From positions 1 to 64,000 of the forward strand of contig QKWP01000029.1 in assembly GCA_003550325.1 (NCBI GenBank): 64,000 nt of DNA, written 5' to 3'. The DNA comes from Gigaspora rosea. Taxonomy: Eukaryota; Glomeromycota; Glomeromycetes; Diversisporales; Gigasporaceae. The translations under genes and the position numbers were made by a program. Of this stretch, positions 13,101-24,835 are shown one piece after another. Within the stretch, counting starts at the first letter, position 1. Every line of letters starts with the position of its first letter. The notes under the pieces were generated by a model, which made no database searches, was not told where the DNA came from, and worked only from the letters and a program-made list of their open reading frames with translations.

Positions 13101-14103
13101 CAATTTATTAGAAATTAGTCCAGAAAATCTTGATGCGCTAAGAACTCGAGCAAATGCATATTGTATGCTCGGAAAATATCAAGCTTCGCTTGATATTTTG
13201 TCACAAGCACTCACTTTTGATAGGTGCAATGCCCTTATTTTAAGATGTAGAGGACAAATATATTATTTGTTAAAAAATTTTGGCGAAGCACTTGATGATT
13301 TAAATACATCATTAAAATTCGAGAACAATAACGCATTTGCGCTCAGGACAAGAGGACAAACATATTATATGTTAGGACGCTACGAAGAATCTCTTGCTGA
13401 CTTGGACAATTCATTAAAAATTGATCAGGATAATATAATTGCGTTGCGATTTCGAGGACAAACGTATTATAAGTTAAATCGTTACGAGGAATCTCTTTCG
13501 GACTTTTCTAAATTATTAAATTTTAATCCGATTGATTCAACGATATTGGGATATCGGTCACAGACTTACTACGCGTTAGAAAAATACAAAGAGTCACTTA
13601 AGGACTCGATGTATTCATTAAAAATTGATGACAAAAATACAATCGCTTTATTAATTCAGGGGCAATCTTCTTATAAATTGGGCAGATACAAAGAATCTGC
13701 TCAAGCTTTAACAAAGTTGTTGAAAATTGCACCAACAAACGTTGATGCATTAAAAACTAGAGGACAATCTTATTTTATGCTTAATGAGCATAAAAATTCA
13801 CTCAAAGATTTAAATCAAGCACTAATAATTGACCCAAGTAATGCAATGGCTTTAAGAAGCCGAGGACTGGTTCATTATCATTTAAAACAATACGCCCTGT
13901 CACTGGATGATTTAACAAAATCATTAAATATTGAGCCAAAAAGTGCATTTGCACTAAGAACGAGAGCACAATTATACTATACGTTAGAAAAGTATAATGA
14001 GTGTCTCGTGGACTTAAATAAATCGATTGAACTTGAACCAAATAATGTAACTGCATTACAGTATCGTGGCTTAACATATTGCAAATTAAATTGCTGCGAA
14101 TGA
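10150..14103 (+). CDS. Protein kinase fused to a long TPR array
   Basis: I model five exons: 10150-10324, 10408-10505, 10572-10635, 10737-10924 and 11008-14103. All introns are GT-AG and the frame is consistent, giving about 1,206 residues. The kinase domain covers roughly residues 50-312: Gly loop IGKGGFG (split by intron 1), VALK lysine, HCDLHPKN catalytic loop (Cys replaces Arg of HRD, so a non-RD type), DFG, GAPAYIDPQ in place of APE, and DVYSLGVIFWEL. From about residue 375 follow about 24 TPR units of 34 residues with consensus RGQTYYMLGRYEESLADLNK, one of them degenerate. This is the TKL-like kinase plus repeat architecture expanded in Rhizophagus. The kinase presumably phosphorylates cytoplasmic partners and the TPRs bind proteins; the substrate is unknown. 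The stop at 14101 looks premature. Confidence 0.9.
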
Positions 14104-14340
14104 TCACTTGAAGATTTAAATAAATTATCAGACATTAATCCAAATAACGTGGATGGGCTAAAGCACCGAATTCTAGTTCACTGTAAATTAAGAAATTACA
14201 ATCAATCATACATAGATATAAAAAAATTGTTAATGGAATCTAACACTAAATTTTCAAGCGATAAATCATCCATTAAAATTTTAATTAAATCCTTGAACAT
14301 TGATTCAGATGGTGTTGAAGCATTAAAATCTCTAATATGA
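14104..14340 (+). pseudogene. Stranded TPR continuation after the stop
   Basis: Directly after TGA 14101-14103 the same frame continues SLEDLNKLSDINPNN and about 63 further codons of eroded TPR to TGA 14338-14340. The codons around the stop (TGC GAA TGA TCA CTT GAA) align with the Tyr-Glu-Glu-Ser-Leu-Glu of a normal unit, so the stop replaces a Glu position. It is either a nonsense mutation or a natural C-terminus with decaying DNA behind it. Confidence 0.75.
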
Positions 14341-14769
14341 GATCAGTAATTATAAAATAGGAATTATTTTTCAAAAGAGATATTATGTAAATGTTTAATG
14401 TATAAAGCATAACAATAAATAGCAATTTTTTATTATAATATGATGGATACTATCCAATAAAAATTTTGATAAAATCTATCGATATAATCCGAAACTACTG
14501 TTGTTTTGAATGACTATACGCGATAGTATATTCTAATGTCTGCGTTTAGGATCGTTATCCTAATATAATGTTGAAATTTGTATGCTACGCGTAATATAAT
14601 TATTAAATGCATTTCTTTTTATAAATTGAGATTTGCGCCAATATTGATGCGGATATTCTTATTAGGAGTAAGGATATATAAATAATAAGCTTTTTTTTTT
14701 TTAGTTCATATAATATTAAAATAATTGAAACACCAAGATAAATACGGTTTTTATAAACATTATTGTCAG
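14341..14769. other. 3' flanks of two convergent genes
   Basis: A+T-rich non-coding sequence between the kinase-TPR gene (plus) and the Kelch gene (minus). AATAAA-like words occur near 14410 and 14455 and may serve polyadenylation. No gene. Confidence 0.5.
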
Positions 14770-16859
14770 CTATTTTGGTGGTTCAATAGGAACCTTAATG
14801 GGCTTCTTGCGTTTGTGCCATGCTATTATTATTATTATACCAATACCAATAATTACAAGCCCAACAACAGGAATAATAATGGCGATCAATGGGGCAGAAG
14901 GAGGAGGTGGATAGGTAAACTTTTCAAATTGCGTCACCCATGTATAATTTGAAAGATTCATTAAATAGATATCAGCAGATGTATTAGTTGACGGTCCAAA
15001 ATCATTGGTGATGTTACCTATATATATGTATGTATGGTTTAAAGAAAAGTTCGTGAGGAATGAATTTTAGTGTCAATAAAAGCTGAGTAAATGACAATTA
15101 TTATGCTTTTAAAACGCATCTCATTGAAGACTTGTCTATGATTCGCTAATAATTTCAATGTAATTCTTACTTATAAAAAAACACCATTCATATTAAAAGA
15201 AGAAAAAAATGATGCATAGATAATTCAATTGAAAATTATAGAATGTATTGACAACATTTAATAATATTTAATGCTCTGATTTAGAAAAAAAAACGTTGAC
15301 ATAGAAGTATCCTATTTACTCATTGCCAACTTTCTAAATAAAGGAAAACCAGAGATTAATTTTGGTCTTGATTACAATGTACTATAATTTTGTCAAAATT
15401 ATCTAAGCATAAGTTTTTTCTTCATACATTATGAATGATTTCATTGTTGAAATGTATATAATATTATAGCAAATCATAAACGGCTTTCCTATGCAAAAAA
15501 AGCAAGTAGATTTATTATTATTGATTGAGGATAAATCATTACCAAATGCCACAATCATATAGTTTTGATAAAGTGTTGCTGTATGAAATGATATTGGAGG
15601 AGGAGCTGGTCCAGAAGGCGTGGGAGCCGAATACTGAAAGGGTTCAGATTTAACATCCAGTAATACAAATTGCGGATATGATGTAGTCGAGGCAAGTCCA
15701 TAACTTTGGGTTCCTCCTAATATGACTATAGTATGATTATCTGGTGCTTTGAATCATAATAATTTAGAATTATAATGATTTAGAAATTATATGTATGAGC
15801 ATAATACGTGTAGTAATTTTATCTTAATGTACCTAGAACAGCGGTATGTCCAACACGAGGACCAATATTCACCGAGTCACGGCTGTTCGCAGTCTAAAGT
15901 AAATAGCAAGTTATCTACTTTATTAATTTTTATTAAATTTTAAAGAAATAGGAATTTATATGAAAAAGTGAAGGTACCTTCAATGACCAAGTTGATTGAA
16001 CAGTATCGAAAATATATATCTAAAATTAGAGATACCAAATTTTAAAACACTATGTATACATTGTAATGAATATAAGTACTAGCTTACTCACTTCAGTCAT
16101 GAGTATACGAATTGCAGCTTCTCCAGGATTAGATTGAGTGAGACCTCCTATGTAAATAATTCTTCCATCAGGCATTAAAGTTGCACTGCAATGGCTTCGT
16201 TTAGATGGATGATTAGGTAATGAAAGGTTATTCCATTCCAATAAATTGGTATCAAATGTGAATAAATCATCATATATAGTAAATACGCTTGAACCCGTAT
16301 CTATTTCTACCCTTCCACCAAATATATAAATTACGTTCTTTGAATTTATAATTGTTGCAGTGGATCGGCGTCTAGGCAGTAGTGTTCCGTGAGTTCCTGG
16401 CCCACTAGTGATCCATCGTTGTGAATTTATAGTATAAATCCAAAGAATAGAATCTGACGCATTGTAACTTTCTGTTGACATATTTTGTTGTACACCACCA
16501 ACAAGATATATACGTTGACCACTATCTCCTAATACAGTTGATCCTTTTTCACTTCCAAATGGCATTCGTGAAATATCAGAAAGATCAGTGAATCGAGGTG
16601 AATCGATATTAAATGATGACGAAAGATCGAGATAGAAAACCTCATCCGATAGGTTAAATTGGTGGGTTTGATTCCATACTGGTGAATTCATTGGTATAGG
16701 CCTTGACCCACCCATGAAAAAAATTTTATTATTGACCAATGTTGCCATGTGACCACCACGTGGCTCAGGTTTAAATGAATGTCCATAAAGAATATTCTGT
16801 GATAAAATAAAAATTATGCTCAAGAGCGTCAATACATCTTTAAAATTCGTAGTCGACAT
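14770..16859 (-). CDS. Secreted/type I membrane Kelch-repeat protein
   Basis: I model five minus exons: 16859-16092, 16019-15978, 15893-15833, 15746-15543 and 15017-14770. Donor and acceptor sites and phases agree, giving about 440 residues. Residues 1-27 are a hydrophobic signal peptide. About six Kelch strands follow, marked by FFMGGSRP, IYLVGGVQQ, YIFGGRVE, IIYIGGLTQ, VILGGTQSYG and VAFGNIT. A Pro-rich PPPPSAP linker then leads to one transmembrane helix (roughly PLIAIII to IIIIIAW) and a short basic/Pro tail ending in EPPK. A beta-propeller on the cell surface or in the secretory path is inferred. Several N-x-S/T sites fit glycosylation. The last intron (525 bp) is unusually long. Enzymatic activity cannot be claimed. 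Confidence 0.9.
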
Positions 16860-18116
16860 CTTAATAAAAATTGCTTGGTGTTAATGGTTATTCGTAAGAA
16901 CCAAAAAACCTAATATTCAAACCTAATTTAAATTTTTGTATAGTGTTACGATGTAATAAATTTCAGAAAAAGTAGATATTTAGAACAATCGAATTTTAAT
17001 TCAAAGAATTACCTAGCATTTTAGTAACTTATAATGCACAAAAACTTTTATCTTTGTTTATAAATGGTTATCGTAACAATTTAATTGACAATAAAATAGT
17101 ATTAAAAATTAATTAAAATAAACTTTTTATAAATAATTTATTTTTAACTGAATAGTGTCACGGTCACTGCATACTGTGTTCTCGAAAATAATCTACCGCA
17201 TAAAGTATCTACCTTCTCCACCAATGAGATCGTACCTTTTGTGTGATTTTTTTTTGGCAGCAAATTTTGAAGTTTGTTTTTAATTTACATAAATCTAAAA
17301 ATATTTTGCTCTATAAATGTAAAGTTGCATTAAATGCACATTTTTTAAATGTGTTTAGTGCTTTTTTATAGTTACGTACAAAATAGGAGAGTGGATTCAA
17401 TAATCCATAATAATGGTTTCATGATGAAACTTTTCTATAAAAATTGACTCAAAAGAATAAGATCGTTTATATGACGAGACTCTCTAAATGCAAGTTCAAA
17501 TTCCAGAATATATGTTTTCTTCTAATCCAATTGATAATCTTTGTGTAAAGAATATATTTTTACGAATTTTCATCTATTATACAATTTATGCAGATTTACC
17601 TGATAAGATGTAACTTGGGTACAGTGATTGTTTTAGCAAATCATGATAAATATGTTTATTTTTATTTGTTTTCTAGAAAATTAAGTAAGCATTTGTACTG
17701 GTTTTTTTTTAGAATAGTACTACAAACAATTCCACAGGAATACAAAATTATCTTTTATTACAGTATCACATTGTTGTACCGTAAGTACATTGATTATTAA
17801 CTGCAAACTTTAATCATGTATCCTTTTTATTTTTTAGAATTGCATGCGATATACAGTATGTACTGTAAACTGTACTGAGGTCCAGCATAGACAAGTATGC
17901 ACTTATTTGTGCGAGTGACACAAACCCAAAAAGGGAAATTAGCCAATCGGAGAACGTAAAATGTGATGATCCCGAATCAGCCCGACACGTGAGCAAAGCG
18001 AAGAAAAACACAAAAAAAACCGTAAAAAGAGAAAATACAAGAAAACGAGTGTATAAACCTGTCTTGGTGAACTAATTAAAAATGATGGGAATGAAATTTT
18101 ACATATAATAGGCATC
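16860..18116. other. Intergenic upstream of the Kelch gene
   Basis: A+T-rich, no supported gene; frames of 60-70 codons at 17588-17800 (plus) and 17814-18011 (minus) lack any recognisable feature. The Kelch promoter should lie just above 16860. Confidence 0.45.
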
Positions 18117-18134
18117 ACTCTAACCCTATAGCAG

Positions 18135-18158
18135 ACCCTAACCCTACCCTAACCCTAA
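18135..18158. repeat. Interstitial telomere-like repeat
   Basis: CCCTAACCCTACCCTAACCC followed by TAAA is about four units of the CCCTAA telomeric hexamer, with one imperfect unit; another CTAACCCTA lies just before at 18119-18127. It sits next to the palindrome cluster and is too short to be a telomere. Confidence 0.75.
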
Positions 18159-18190
18159 ATTTTTAATTTCACGAACTTAGTTTATTTTTA

Positions 18191-18342
18191 CATATTATTT
18201 ATTTCCTGGGAGCTTAAAAATTACAACAGAGATTCCCGATGATCATAGGATACAGATGGCCCGAAGGGCCGTCTGCATCATATGATCATCGGGAATTCTC
18301 TGTAGTAATTTTTAACTCCTCACAGGAAATAAATGAATAATA
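18191..18342. mobile_element. Foldback palindrome, about 150 bp
   Basis: Arms of about 70 bp: TTATTTATTTCCTG ... GATTCCCGATGATCAT on the left pairs with ATGATCATCGGGAATTCTCT ... CAGGAAATAAAT on the right around GGCCCGAAGGGCC at about 18258-18270. No coding capacity. It abuts a second palindrome. Confidence 0.8.
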
Positions 18343-18533
18343 CCCTGACTTACGTTGTTCATGCCTACCTTTATTATAAGTTTTCACGTGATTATTTGTG
18401 ACCGGGAATCTTCCCATGGAAGATTCCCGATCATGATATGATTGCGTTCTTACGAATTCAGAAATTTTGAAAGCTGCGCGGGAAATTATAATGAAGGTAG
18501 GCATGAACAACAAATAGTAAGGCAGGGTATTAC
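18338..18533. mobile_element. Second foldback palindrome, with inner hairpin
   Basis: TAATACCCTGACTTACG...GTTCATGCCTACC on the left is matched in reverse by GGTAGGCATGAAC...GGCAGGGTATTA ending near 18533. The centre holds a tight hairpin GGGAATCTTCC-CATGG-AAGATTCCC near 18402-18428. The minus frame at 18286-18513 is a by-product of the arms. Confidence 0.75.
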
Positions 18534-19079
18534 GTCAAAAAATCCTGGATTATCTTATTGCACTATATGGCGCTATATGCTCGCGCATACGCCACCAAAA
18601 ATTTAGGTTGTATTTATATTTTTTTGGTTATACGTACGTGCGTATAGAGAGCATCACGTGAATTCCTTAGAAAAAAATTTGAATATTCGATAATGGGTCT
18701 ACTTCGCGATAAAATTGCTAAGCAACTTTATTTATTATATTTGAGATTGGACCTACCTAAAATCTTCTAAATGTTAAGCATCTAATTTGACTTGTATTAA
18801 GATAATTATTGTCCATTATCAGTATAATTTGTCCTAGAGTTATGAATAAGTTTTAGCATTAAATGATTCCAATTATTACATTAAGCTATGCAAATAATTT
18901 TTCGTTTTACATAACACGCCGTCCAATTTATTCAATTTTTTTTAAAGTACCAATTGTACCAATTATTCCATTTTTGCTATTTTATTTTTTTTTTCCGAAA
19001 ACTAGCATCTTACTTCATGTCCATCCTGAATGACAACTGGTTCAGCATTCAGTTTATTCATGAACTTAAAATTGGAATT
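18534..19079. other. No gene seen
   Basis: A+T-rich sequence with stops in all frames between the palindromes and the hAT relic. Confidence 0.45.
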
Positions 19080-19420
19080 TGAATAAAGGCTTTTAATTTA
19101 ATCGACAAACGATTTGGCTTTGTGTTTCATCCTGCAATGAAAATTGCAAATCTCTTAGATCCTAAGTGTATTTTTTTTTATTTTTTAATTATTTTAAATT
19201 TGAAATTTTAAAATATACATTATTAAGAAATTTAAATTAAGGATTGTGGAAGCCAAATCATCTTGAGAATTTATTATTCTGTATCTTGAAAATGTTTATG
19301 AATTTGAAATTGCTGCGCGTGTAAATACAAAATTACAAACATGTTTAGAAAAAAAATTAAAAATGCTAATTTTACTCAATTATACTAAAGATTTATGGAG
19401 TAATTCAAAAATATATTGAT
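19080..19420 (+). pseudogene. Relic of a hAT transposase C-terminal part
   Basis: A short plus frame near 19100-19170 reads DKRFGFVFHPAMKIANLLDPK, in the style of the hAT segment with conserved HPA...LLDP. Further on, FEIAARVNTKLQTCLE and then KDLWSNSKIY before stops could be the next conserved block. Frames are broken and no termini are recognised. Small piece, low information. Confidence 0.5.
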
Positions 19421-19849
19421 AAGACTGATGTGACTTACCCAGGCCAACTTCTACGGAGGAAGTAATAACAGCAGCAAATGCGAAGGGACTTCAGCCTCAC
19501 TCGTTTATGTATGGCTGCTACCATAATAGTATATGAGCTTTGGTTTTGCTTACGAATAAGAGATGGCGGCGTGGCACTCAACGGAACTGGCGCTTTGTTT
19601 TATTCGGATGAACAGAATCAAGAAAGAGATACAAGTAGCACTAGCGTGCAAAAAAGTAAAAGATAAGGAAAAAGCCTTATTGACACGCCATGTTCTTTAA
19701 ACCGTGTATTTTGTTTGTGTGTGACAGACAGATTATACTATTTATTAGTTCGAGTAATAATAAAGTGCGTCATATGACGTCCCCGGACCCATAAACTTCG
19801 GGGTTGATAAAAAAAAAATCTATTAAAACTACTTAAAGGTTGGACAGCG
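19421..19849. other. No gene recognised
   Basis: A 62-codon plus frame (19478-19666) starting MRRDFSLTRLC lies here in DNA of higher G+C than its surroundings. I do not recognise it. It ends with a Gln/Ser/Lys-rich tail. It could be an exon fragment or chance. Confidence 0.3.
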
Positions 19850-20275
19850 AATAACTTTTGATCCAATGATCTGATTTGGATGAAACAACTACCAAAATTT
19901 TGTCTCAATGAGACTATTCTAATGAGTCCAAAATTGTTAAAATCGAATCACACGCTCCTGAGATCGTAAGGATTTGTATCACTTTACATGTTTAAGAATA
20001 TATTAAATTTAAACATAAGTCCTTAAAAATCTTAGCATTTTGTAATTAAATTTGGATGATTTTGGACTCTTTAGAATCGTCTCGTTGAGTCCAACACTCT
20101 GGTAGTTGTTTTATCCAAATTGGGCCACTGGATTAAATTTTTTAATAGTATTTTAAATATGCGCAAATATATTACTTATTGGCCTTTGGTCACATGACCA
20201 TGATGAGGTATTTAATTTATAGTCACATCTCCAAAATAGGGCGCAACGGACTTGGTGATTATAGAGATCCGACTG
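19850..20275. mobile_element. Foldback repeat, inverted partner of 23270-23570
   Basis: Two internal arms: TTTGGATGAAACAACTACC (19876) and its approximate reverse complement GGTAGTTGTTTTATCCAAAT (20101). To the right, 20160-20275 (CTTATTGGCC...TCACATGACC ... GGACTTGGTGATTATAGAG) is the reverse complement of 23275-23400. Together this is an inverted pair about 3 kb apart. Related A-type arms recur at 31.95-33.7 kb. Confidence 0.7.
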
Positions 20276-20967
20276 TAATTCAAATTTTCGCGCATGCGTG
20301 TTCAAAATAGCTTGCATCTGCGCGTTATTACGCGCTTATTCAGTAAATAAATTTCAGAATATCTAACCAGAACACCATATGACAAGTACTCAGGCAAGAT
20401 TATAGATGTATAGTAAGTAAATTAATCTCAAATAAACCAGAAATTTAATTGTGAAAGCAATGAATTTAATCTTGACGAATTACGGAAACAGTTGATTTCT
20501 TTTTGAGTTAAGAAAATAAATTTTTTGCGTTCGCAATTTTAATTTGTAAGAATCTGCATAATATTTATCGTTTTATCTTATATTCTAACCTCAAAATGAC
20601 TCGTATAAGAATTCTTAATAAAAATATACAATTAAGTTTATGGAAATAAAATGTTTATTCCATAATTATTTATATGATTATTTATATGATATGGTTAAAA
20701 TTATCTTTTTATGTAACATTCAAGAAAACATTTATTCTTTTTTGTCACGATAGGTAACGCCATTTTTTCCCTACTCTAATTTTACCCCTAACTTATCGAA
20801 AATCTACGAGGCTCACTACATTTGTGTAACGCTTTATCTTGTTTAATATCAAAAGTCTGTTACATTTTTTTGCGGATAATCGTTACATAATACGTAACTG
20901 ATAAACAAGGCTGATAGGCTATAAATAATTAAAGCTACGTCATAATACATCATCGTACATAATAAAT
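20276..20967. other. No gene seen
   Basis: A+T-rich, stops in all frames, no recognised element before the small MITE. Confidence 0.45.
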
Positions 20968-21076
20968 TGTCGCGGTTGAAGCTGGAAATTAGGGACCTCA
21001 ATTTAAAATATAAGCCCTAAAACCATTAAAGAACATTTCATATTAAATAATTAAATTTCAATCTTCAACCGCGACA
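20968..21076. mobile_element. 109-bp MITE with TAAAT target duplication
   Basis: Terminal inverted repeats TGTCGCGGTTGAAG...GGAAATT and AATTTCAATCTTCAACCG...CGACA, about 22 bp each. The element is flanked on both sides by TAAAT (20963-20967 and 21077-21081), a clear 5-bp target-site duplication. No coding capacity. A possible relative begins TGTCGCGGCTGATG at 57111. Confidence 0.85.
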
Positions 21077-21450
21077 TAAATTCTCATAGTGAAGTTATAA
21101 ATCACTGATACTTTTATTCAACTGAGATTTGTTGATTGTAAAAAATCAGCTAATATGGATGATTCAGACGAAATATTCTGGATTGGTTATTATTATGAAC
21201 ATGGGATTGGTGTTCATGAAATTATACTAAAATTTTTTTGATTTTTTATAAACCCAAGAAATCAATTGTATGAAGATGTCTACTTGACACTTATTTATTT
21301 ACATTGTTTTGTCTTTCAGGCTTAAGACTACATTCAAAGATGATGTTAATGAAAATAAGGTGCCGTAAATATCTAATTACTACAAGTACATTTACTACAT
21401 ATATTTTTACATAATATTTTTTAAACTTTAATTGTGGTACTGTAATAATG
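21077..21450. other. No gene seen
   Basis: A+T-rich DNA. A brief plus frame near 21154-21240 (MDDSDEIFWIGYYYEHGIG...) closes quickly; not assignable. Confidence 0.35.
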
Positions 21451-21603
21451 TAGAATTATTTACTACATGTAGTAATATGTAGTAATATAATATTATTTAC
21501 TACACATAGTAAGATGTAGAAATACAATATTATTTACTACATGTAATAACAGATAGTAATGTAAAATTAATTACTACATGTAGTAAGATGCAGTAATACA
21601 ATA
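21451..21603. repeat. Minisatellite, four imperfect units with TACTACATGTAGTA
   Basis: Units of about 40-45 bp built from ATTTACTACATGTAGTAATA, GTAGTAATATA-type words, repeated four times with point changes. The core TACTACATGTAGTA is itself palindromic. Confidence 0.75.
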
Positions 21604-22376
21604 TGAATAATTATAGAAGTGAATAAATAAAAAAATTAAATATATAGAAATAAATAAACAGAACTCGAAACTAGAAAATGTTTTAAAACCTAATGTTAAA
21701 CATGATTGTTTTATTTAAAAATGGTTTTAAATGTAATAGACTCGCATTCGTATTTAAAGCCGTGCAAAATTATTATTCGCTTTTCATAACATGGAATCAG
21801 AAAATTAGATCGGCTGTTGAATTTTTTATCATTCTATTGGGTAATTCCGGAAAATAAGGTCTCTATAGGGTGATACCAAGATGAATTTATGGAAAAAATT
21901 GTTGCCACAATTGGAAATTGAAAAAAATATTTTTTTTTGAAAAATTGAAAAATTGGATCGGCGGGTAATGCAAATGAAAAAGCAACTTTTCGTGGCCTAA
22001 TACACTATCACTTGCTCGGTTATTTATAACACAGATGGCTCCGTGACCATTGCGGACGATGCAACAATGCAAGGCCTCACGCATTGATGATTAGAACCCG
22101 AGACTATGAGAGAAAACAGGACCTTGTATTTGTAAAGAAACTACGTGGTAAGCAACACAAGGACTACTAGGCTCCATGGCAATAGTGGTACAAGCGACCT
22201 TCATTTGATATTCAACACCGATAGACTGTAAGGATTTTTTTTTGGTGGTTGAGCTTCCTGGCCATGAGTAGGATCCAGAATGGGTCGCCAGCATGCCGGC
22301 CTGTTCCGGACCTATTCATAATCTCTGACGAATGATGAAATAATTTCATCATAATGACGAAAGCACTTCATCAGGC
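21604..22376. other. No supported gene
   Basis: Two 65-67-codon minus frames (21887-22084 and 22091-22294) lie in slightly G+C-richer DNA but show no domain. Both are likely chance or relic. Confidence 0.35.
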
Positions 22377-22446
22377 AATTATTTTTGAACCCGGACCAAT
22401 TTTATATATCTGCTGTAATAAATGGTCTGGATTAAAAATAATTACC
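22377..22446. mobile_element. Small inverted repeat, MITE-like
   Basis: CAATTATTTTTGAACCCGGACCA on the left pairs imperfectly with TGGTCTGGATTAAAAATAATT on the right around a spacer of about 26 bp. No target duplication clear. Confidence 0.5.
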
Positions 22447-22760
22447 CACTTTTAATTGACAGTGATGAACTCATGACTCATAATACATGACGTATGACGA
22501 TGTAATATATAGCTTTTTGATATAATAGTGAAAAATAAAATACGATACTTTTTAGAAAGACATATTATATAAGTCTTATAAGTACAGTCTGCGCAGCATA
22601 ATGCGCTGCGCAACTTTCTCACCGACATAAGTTGCAAAACAATAAATAAAATAGACCACAAAAATGCGCGAATTTTGAATAAATAAATATAAGCTAAACA
22701 AACAATACTTACAATATATAACATAAAAACTAAATAATCAAGTTTAATAAAAAATAATTT

Positions 22761-22988
22761 AATTGATGATTCGCGAGTAAATGAGAACTTAGCACTGGGA
22801 GAATTTTTATAGTAAAACATAGTAAAAAAATGTTAAGCCAGAATCATGATTCCTATAGTATTACAAAAAATTTTAATTGATGATTCGCGAGTAAATAAGA
22901 ACTTAGCACTGGGAGAATTTTTATAGTAAAACATAGTAAAAAAATGTTAAGCCAGAATCATGATTCCTATAGTATTAACAAAAATTTT
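22761..22988. repeat. Tandem duplication, two 114-bp units
   Basis: AATTGATGATTCGCGAGTAA starts at 22761 and again at 22875; both continue through AGCACTGGGAGAATTTTTAT and ATGATTCCTATAGTATTA with only a few differences. The 122-codon hydrophobic minus frame crossing unit 1 is not supported as a gene. Confidence 0.9.
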
Positions 22989-23269
22989 TATCCTTAAATT
23001 GCTTATAACTTTTTATTTATTTAACTAATTTTACTAATCATACTATTATTAGAATCACAAAAACCAGTTCTACAACTTTCATTAGAAGCTTGCAGGATAT
23101 TAGCTTTAAAAAAAATTAACTTTACTTAGTCAGGAATGCTAATTTTGATATTTTATATGCATCGCTCTTGATTTTATTAATACAAATTTTCATTTATTCG
23201 TGGATCATCAATTAATGATTATACTACAATGTACGCGCCAGATCGTACTGCATTATGGTTCTAAATGAT

Positions 23270-23570
23270 GTACAGTCTGACCTCTCTATAATCACCAAGT
23301 CCGTCGTGCCTCTTTTGGTGATTGTATAGAGGTGTGACTATAAATAAAATACCTTGTTATAGTCACGTGACCAAAAGCCAATAAGTAATGTATTTGTGTA
23401 TTAAAAAATTTAAACCATTTGATAGTGATAACTCTTGAACCAGTGGTCCAATTTGGATAAAACAACTACCAGAGTGTTTGACTCAATAAAATAATTCTAA
23501 AGAGTCCCCAATCATCCAAATCTAATTACAAAATGCTAAGATCTTTAAAGACTTTCACTCAGATATTTAA
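23270..23570. repeat. Inverted copy of the 20.0-20.3 kb repeat
   Basis: CAGTCTGACCTCTCTATAAT then CACCAAGTCCG opens the repeat; it continues through TCACGTGACCAAAAGCCAAT and AACAACTACCAGAGTG. Reversed, it matches about 20030-20275. The opening resembles the ends of the 178-bp MITEs at 39551 and 54413 (CAGTC...CCTCTCTA), suggesting a shared TIR class. Confidence 0.7.
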
Positions 23571-23581
23571 ATTGGGACACT

Positions 23582-23840
23582 TTAAGAACAAGTACCCCAA
23601 TGATAATCACGAATGATCACCCTCGATTTTATCACTCGATGAATTTGATTGGCCAGAAAATGTAAACAAATCAGGTGATCTCTAGGGTAAGGGTGAAATT
23701 ACTAAAAAATAGTAACCCTAATTCTATAGAACCTCCTAGAATTAGGGTTACTATTTTTAGTAATTTCACCCTTACCCTAGGGATATGTGATAAAATCGAG
23801 GGCGATCATTCGTGATTATCACTAGGGTACTTGTTCTTAA
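23582..23840. mobile_element. Foldback element bounded by TTAA
   Basis: TTAAGAACAAGTACC at 23582 and GGTACTTGTTCTTAA ending at 23840 are perfect mirror ends. The arms continue (GATAATCACGAATGATC; CTCGATTTTATCAC; AGGGTAAGGGTGAAATTACT), with an asymmetric insertion of about 45 bp in the left arm near 23635-23685. TTAA ends recall piggyBac-type targets, but no transposase is present. Confidence 0.75.
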
Positions 23841-24689
23841 ATCTTCCCGTGATGTTAACCGAATAGTCAACTTCAAATGGCCCAATACTGTACATTATGC
23901 GTATCATGTATAAAAAGCATTGAATTGCTTATCACAAAAAATCAGAACAAATTTATATTTAGTTGTGCTTTGCTCTTAAATGTTCAAAGTGTAGTATTAA
24001 GAATATAATATTCACTAAGCATAATATTTGGTCATAATTTTAATTGCTAATGCTAATACTAATTTGCCTTTTATATTCAAAAATATTTAATTTTAATTTG
24101 AAAACAAAGACAAATAATAATTTAAAGGAATCAAAAACTTGAAAGTAATACATCAAATCAAAGTTATGACCAAACAAATAAAGTATTCACATGAATATTT
24201 AAAATATAAACCTTTTAATACAGTAATACACCTAATTTTTAAAAAAATGGATTGATAATATATAAACCTAATTTCAAAAAATATTTTATAAAGATATACC
24301 AGGAACGTAGTATGAGGTACAAATACCAGGAGCATATACGGAGTACAAAGTGTATAGTTAACAGGCAACTATCTGTGTGCGAAATCTTGAATCTTATTGG
24401 AAGTCGTATTCAAATTGGTTGTGTATAATCATGTTACTGGGTAGATTTTGCATTTGTTTAATAGGACATTATCAAATTCTAGTGCATGACGACATGTAGA
24501 TAGAATAATAAACAACTAAAATAGAAAATAAAAGTAATAATATATATATAAAAAAATAAAAAATATCTGAATTCACTATTTTAATCCATTACAGTACTTA
24601 AACAAAAATCGCTTTATACAAAATTCCAAAAATAGGGGTCGTCTTAGACGGAACAGAATCACGTGACATTTTGCCAATTTTGATGATCT
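23841..24689. other. No gene seen
   Basis: A+T-rich; a 71-codon minus frame at 24153-24368 has no recognisable feature. Confidence 0.45.
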
Positions 24690-24700
24690 TTGATCCACAA

Positions 24701-24820
24701 TAGGGTTTCCAGGATTATGCGATGCGATCAGATTGTGGTTTCCTTACAATCCTTCCATGTGATAACTATGCCTTTTTATTCAATTATGCGAAGCAGAAGC
24801 AGTAATCCTGGACACCCTAA
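24701..24820. repeat. Imperfect inverted repeat
   Basis: AGGGTTTCCAGGATTA at 24702 is mirrored by TAATCCTGGACACCCT at about 24803-24818. It abuts the next foldback on the right. Confidence 0.55.
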
Positions 24821-24835
24821 TCCACAATCAATTTA

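Noticed and set aside
18119-18158. True telomere or chromosome end
   Set aside because: Only about four units, with ordinary genomic DNA on both sides.
22452-22820. 122-codon hydrophobic minus frame
   Set aside because: Lies over a tandem duplication and A+T-rich DNA, shows no domain; the hydrophobic composition is expected from A/T bias.
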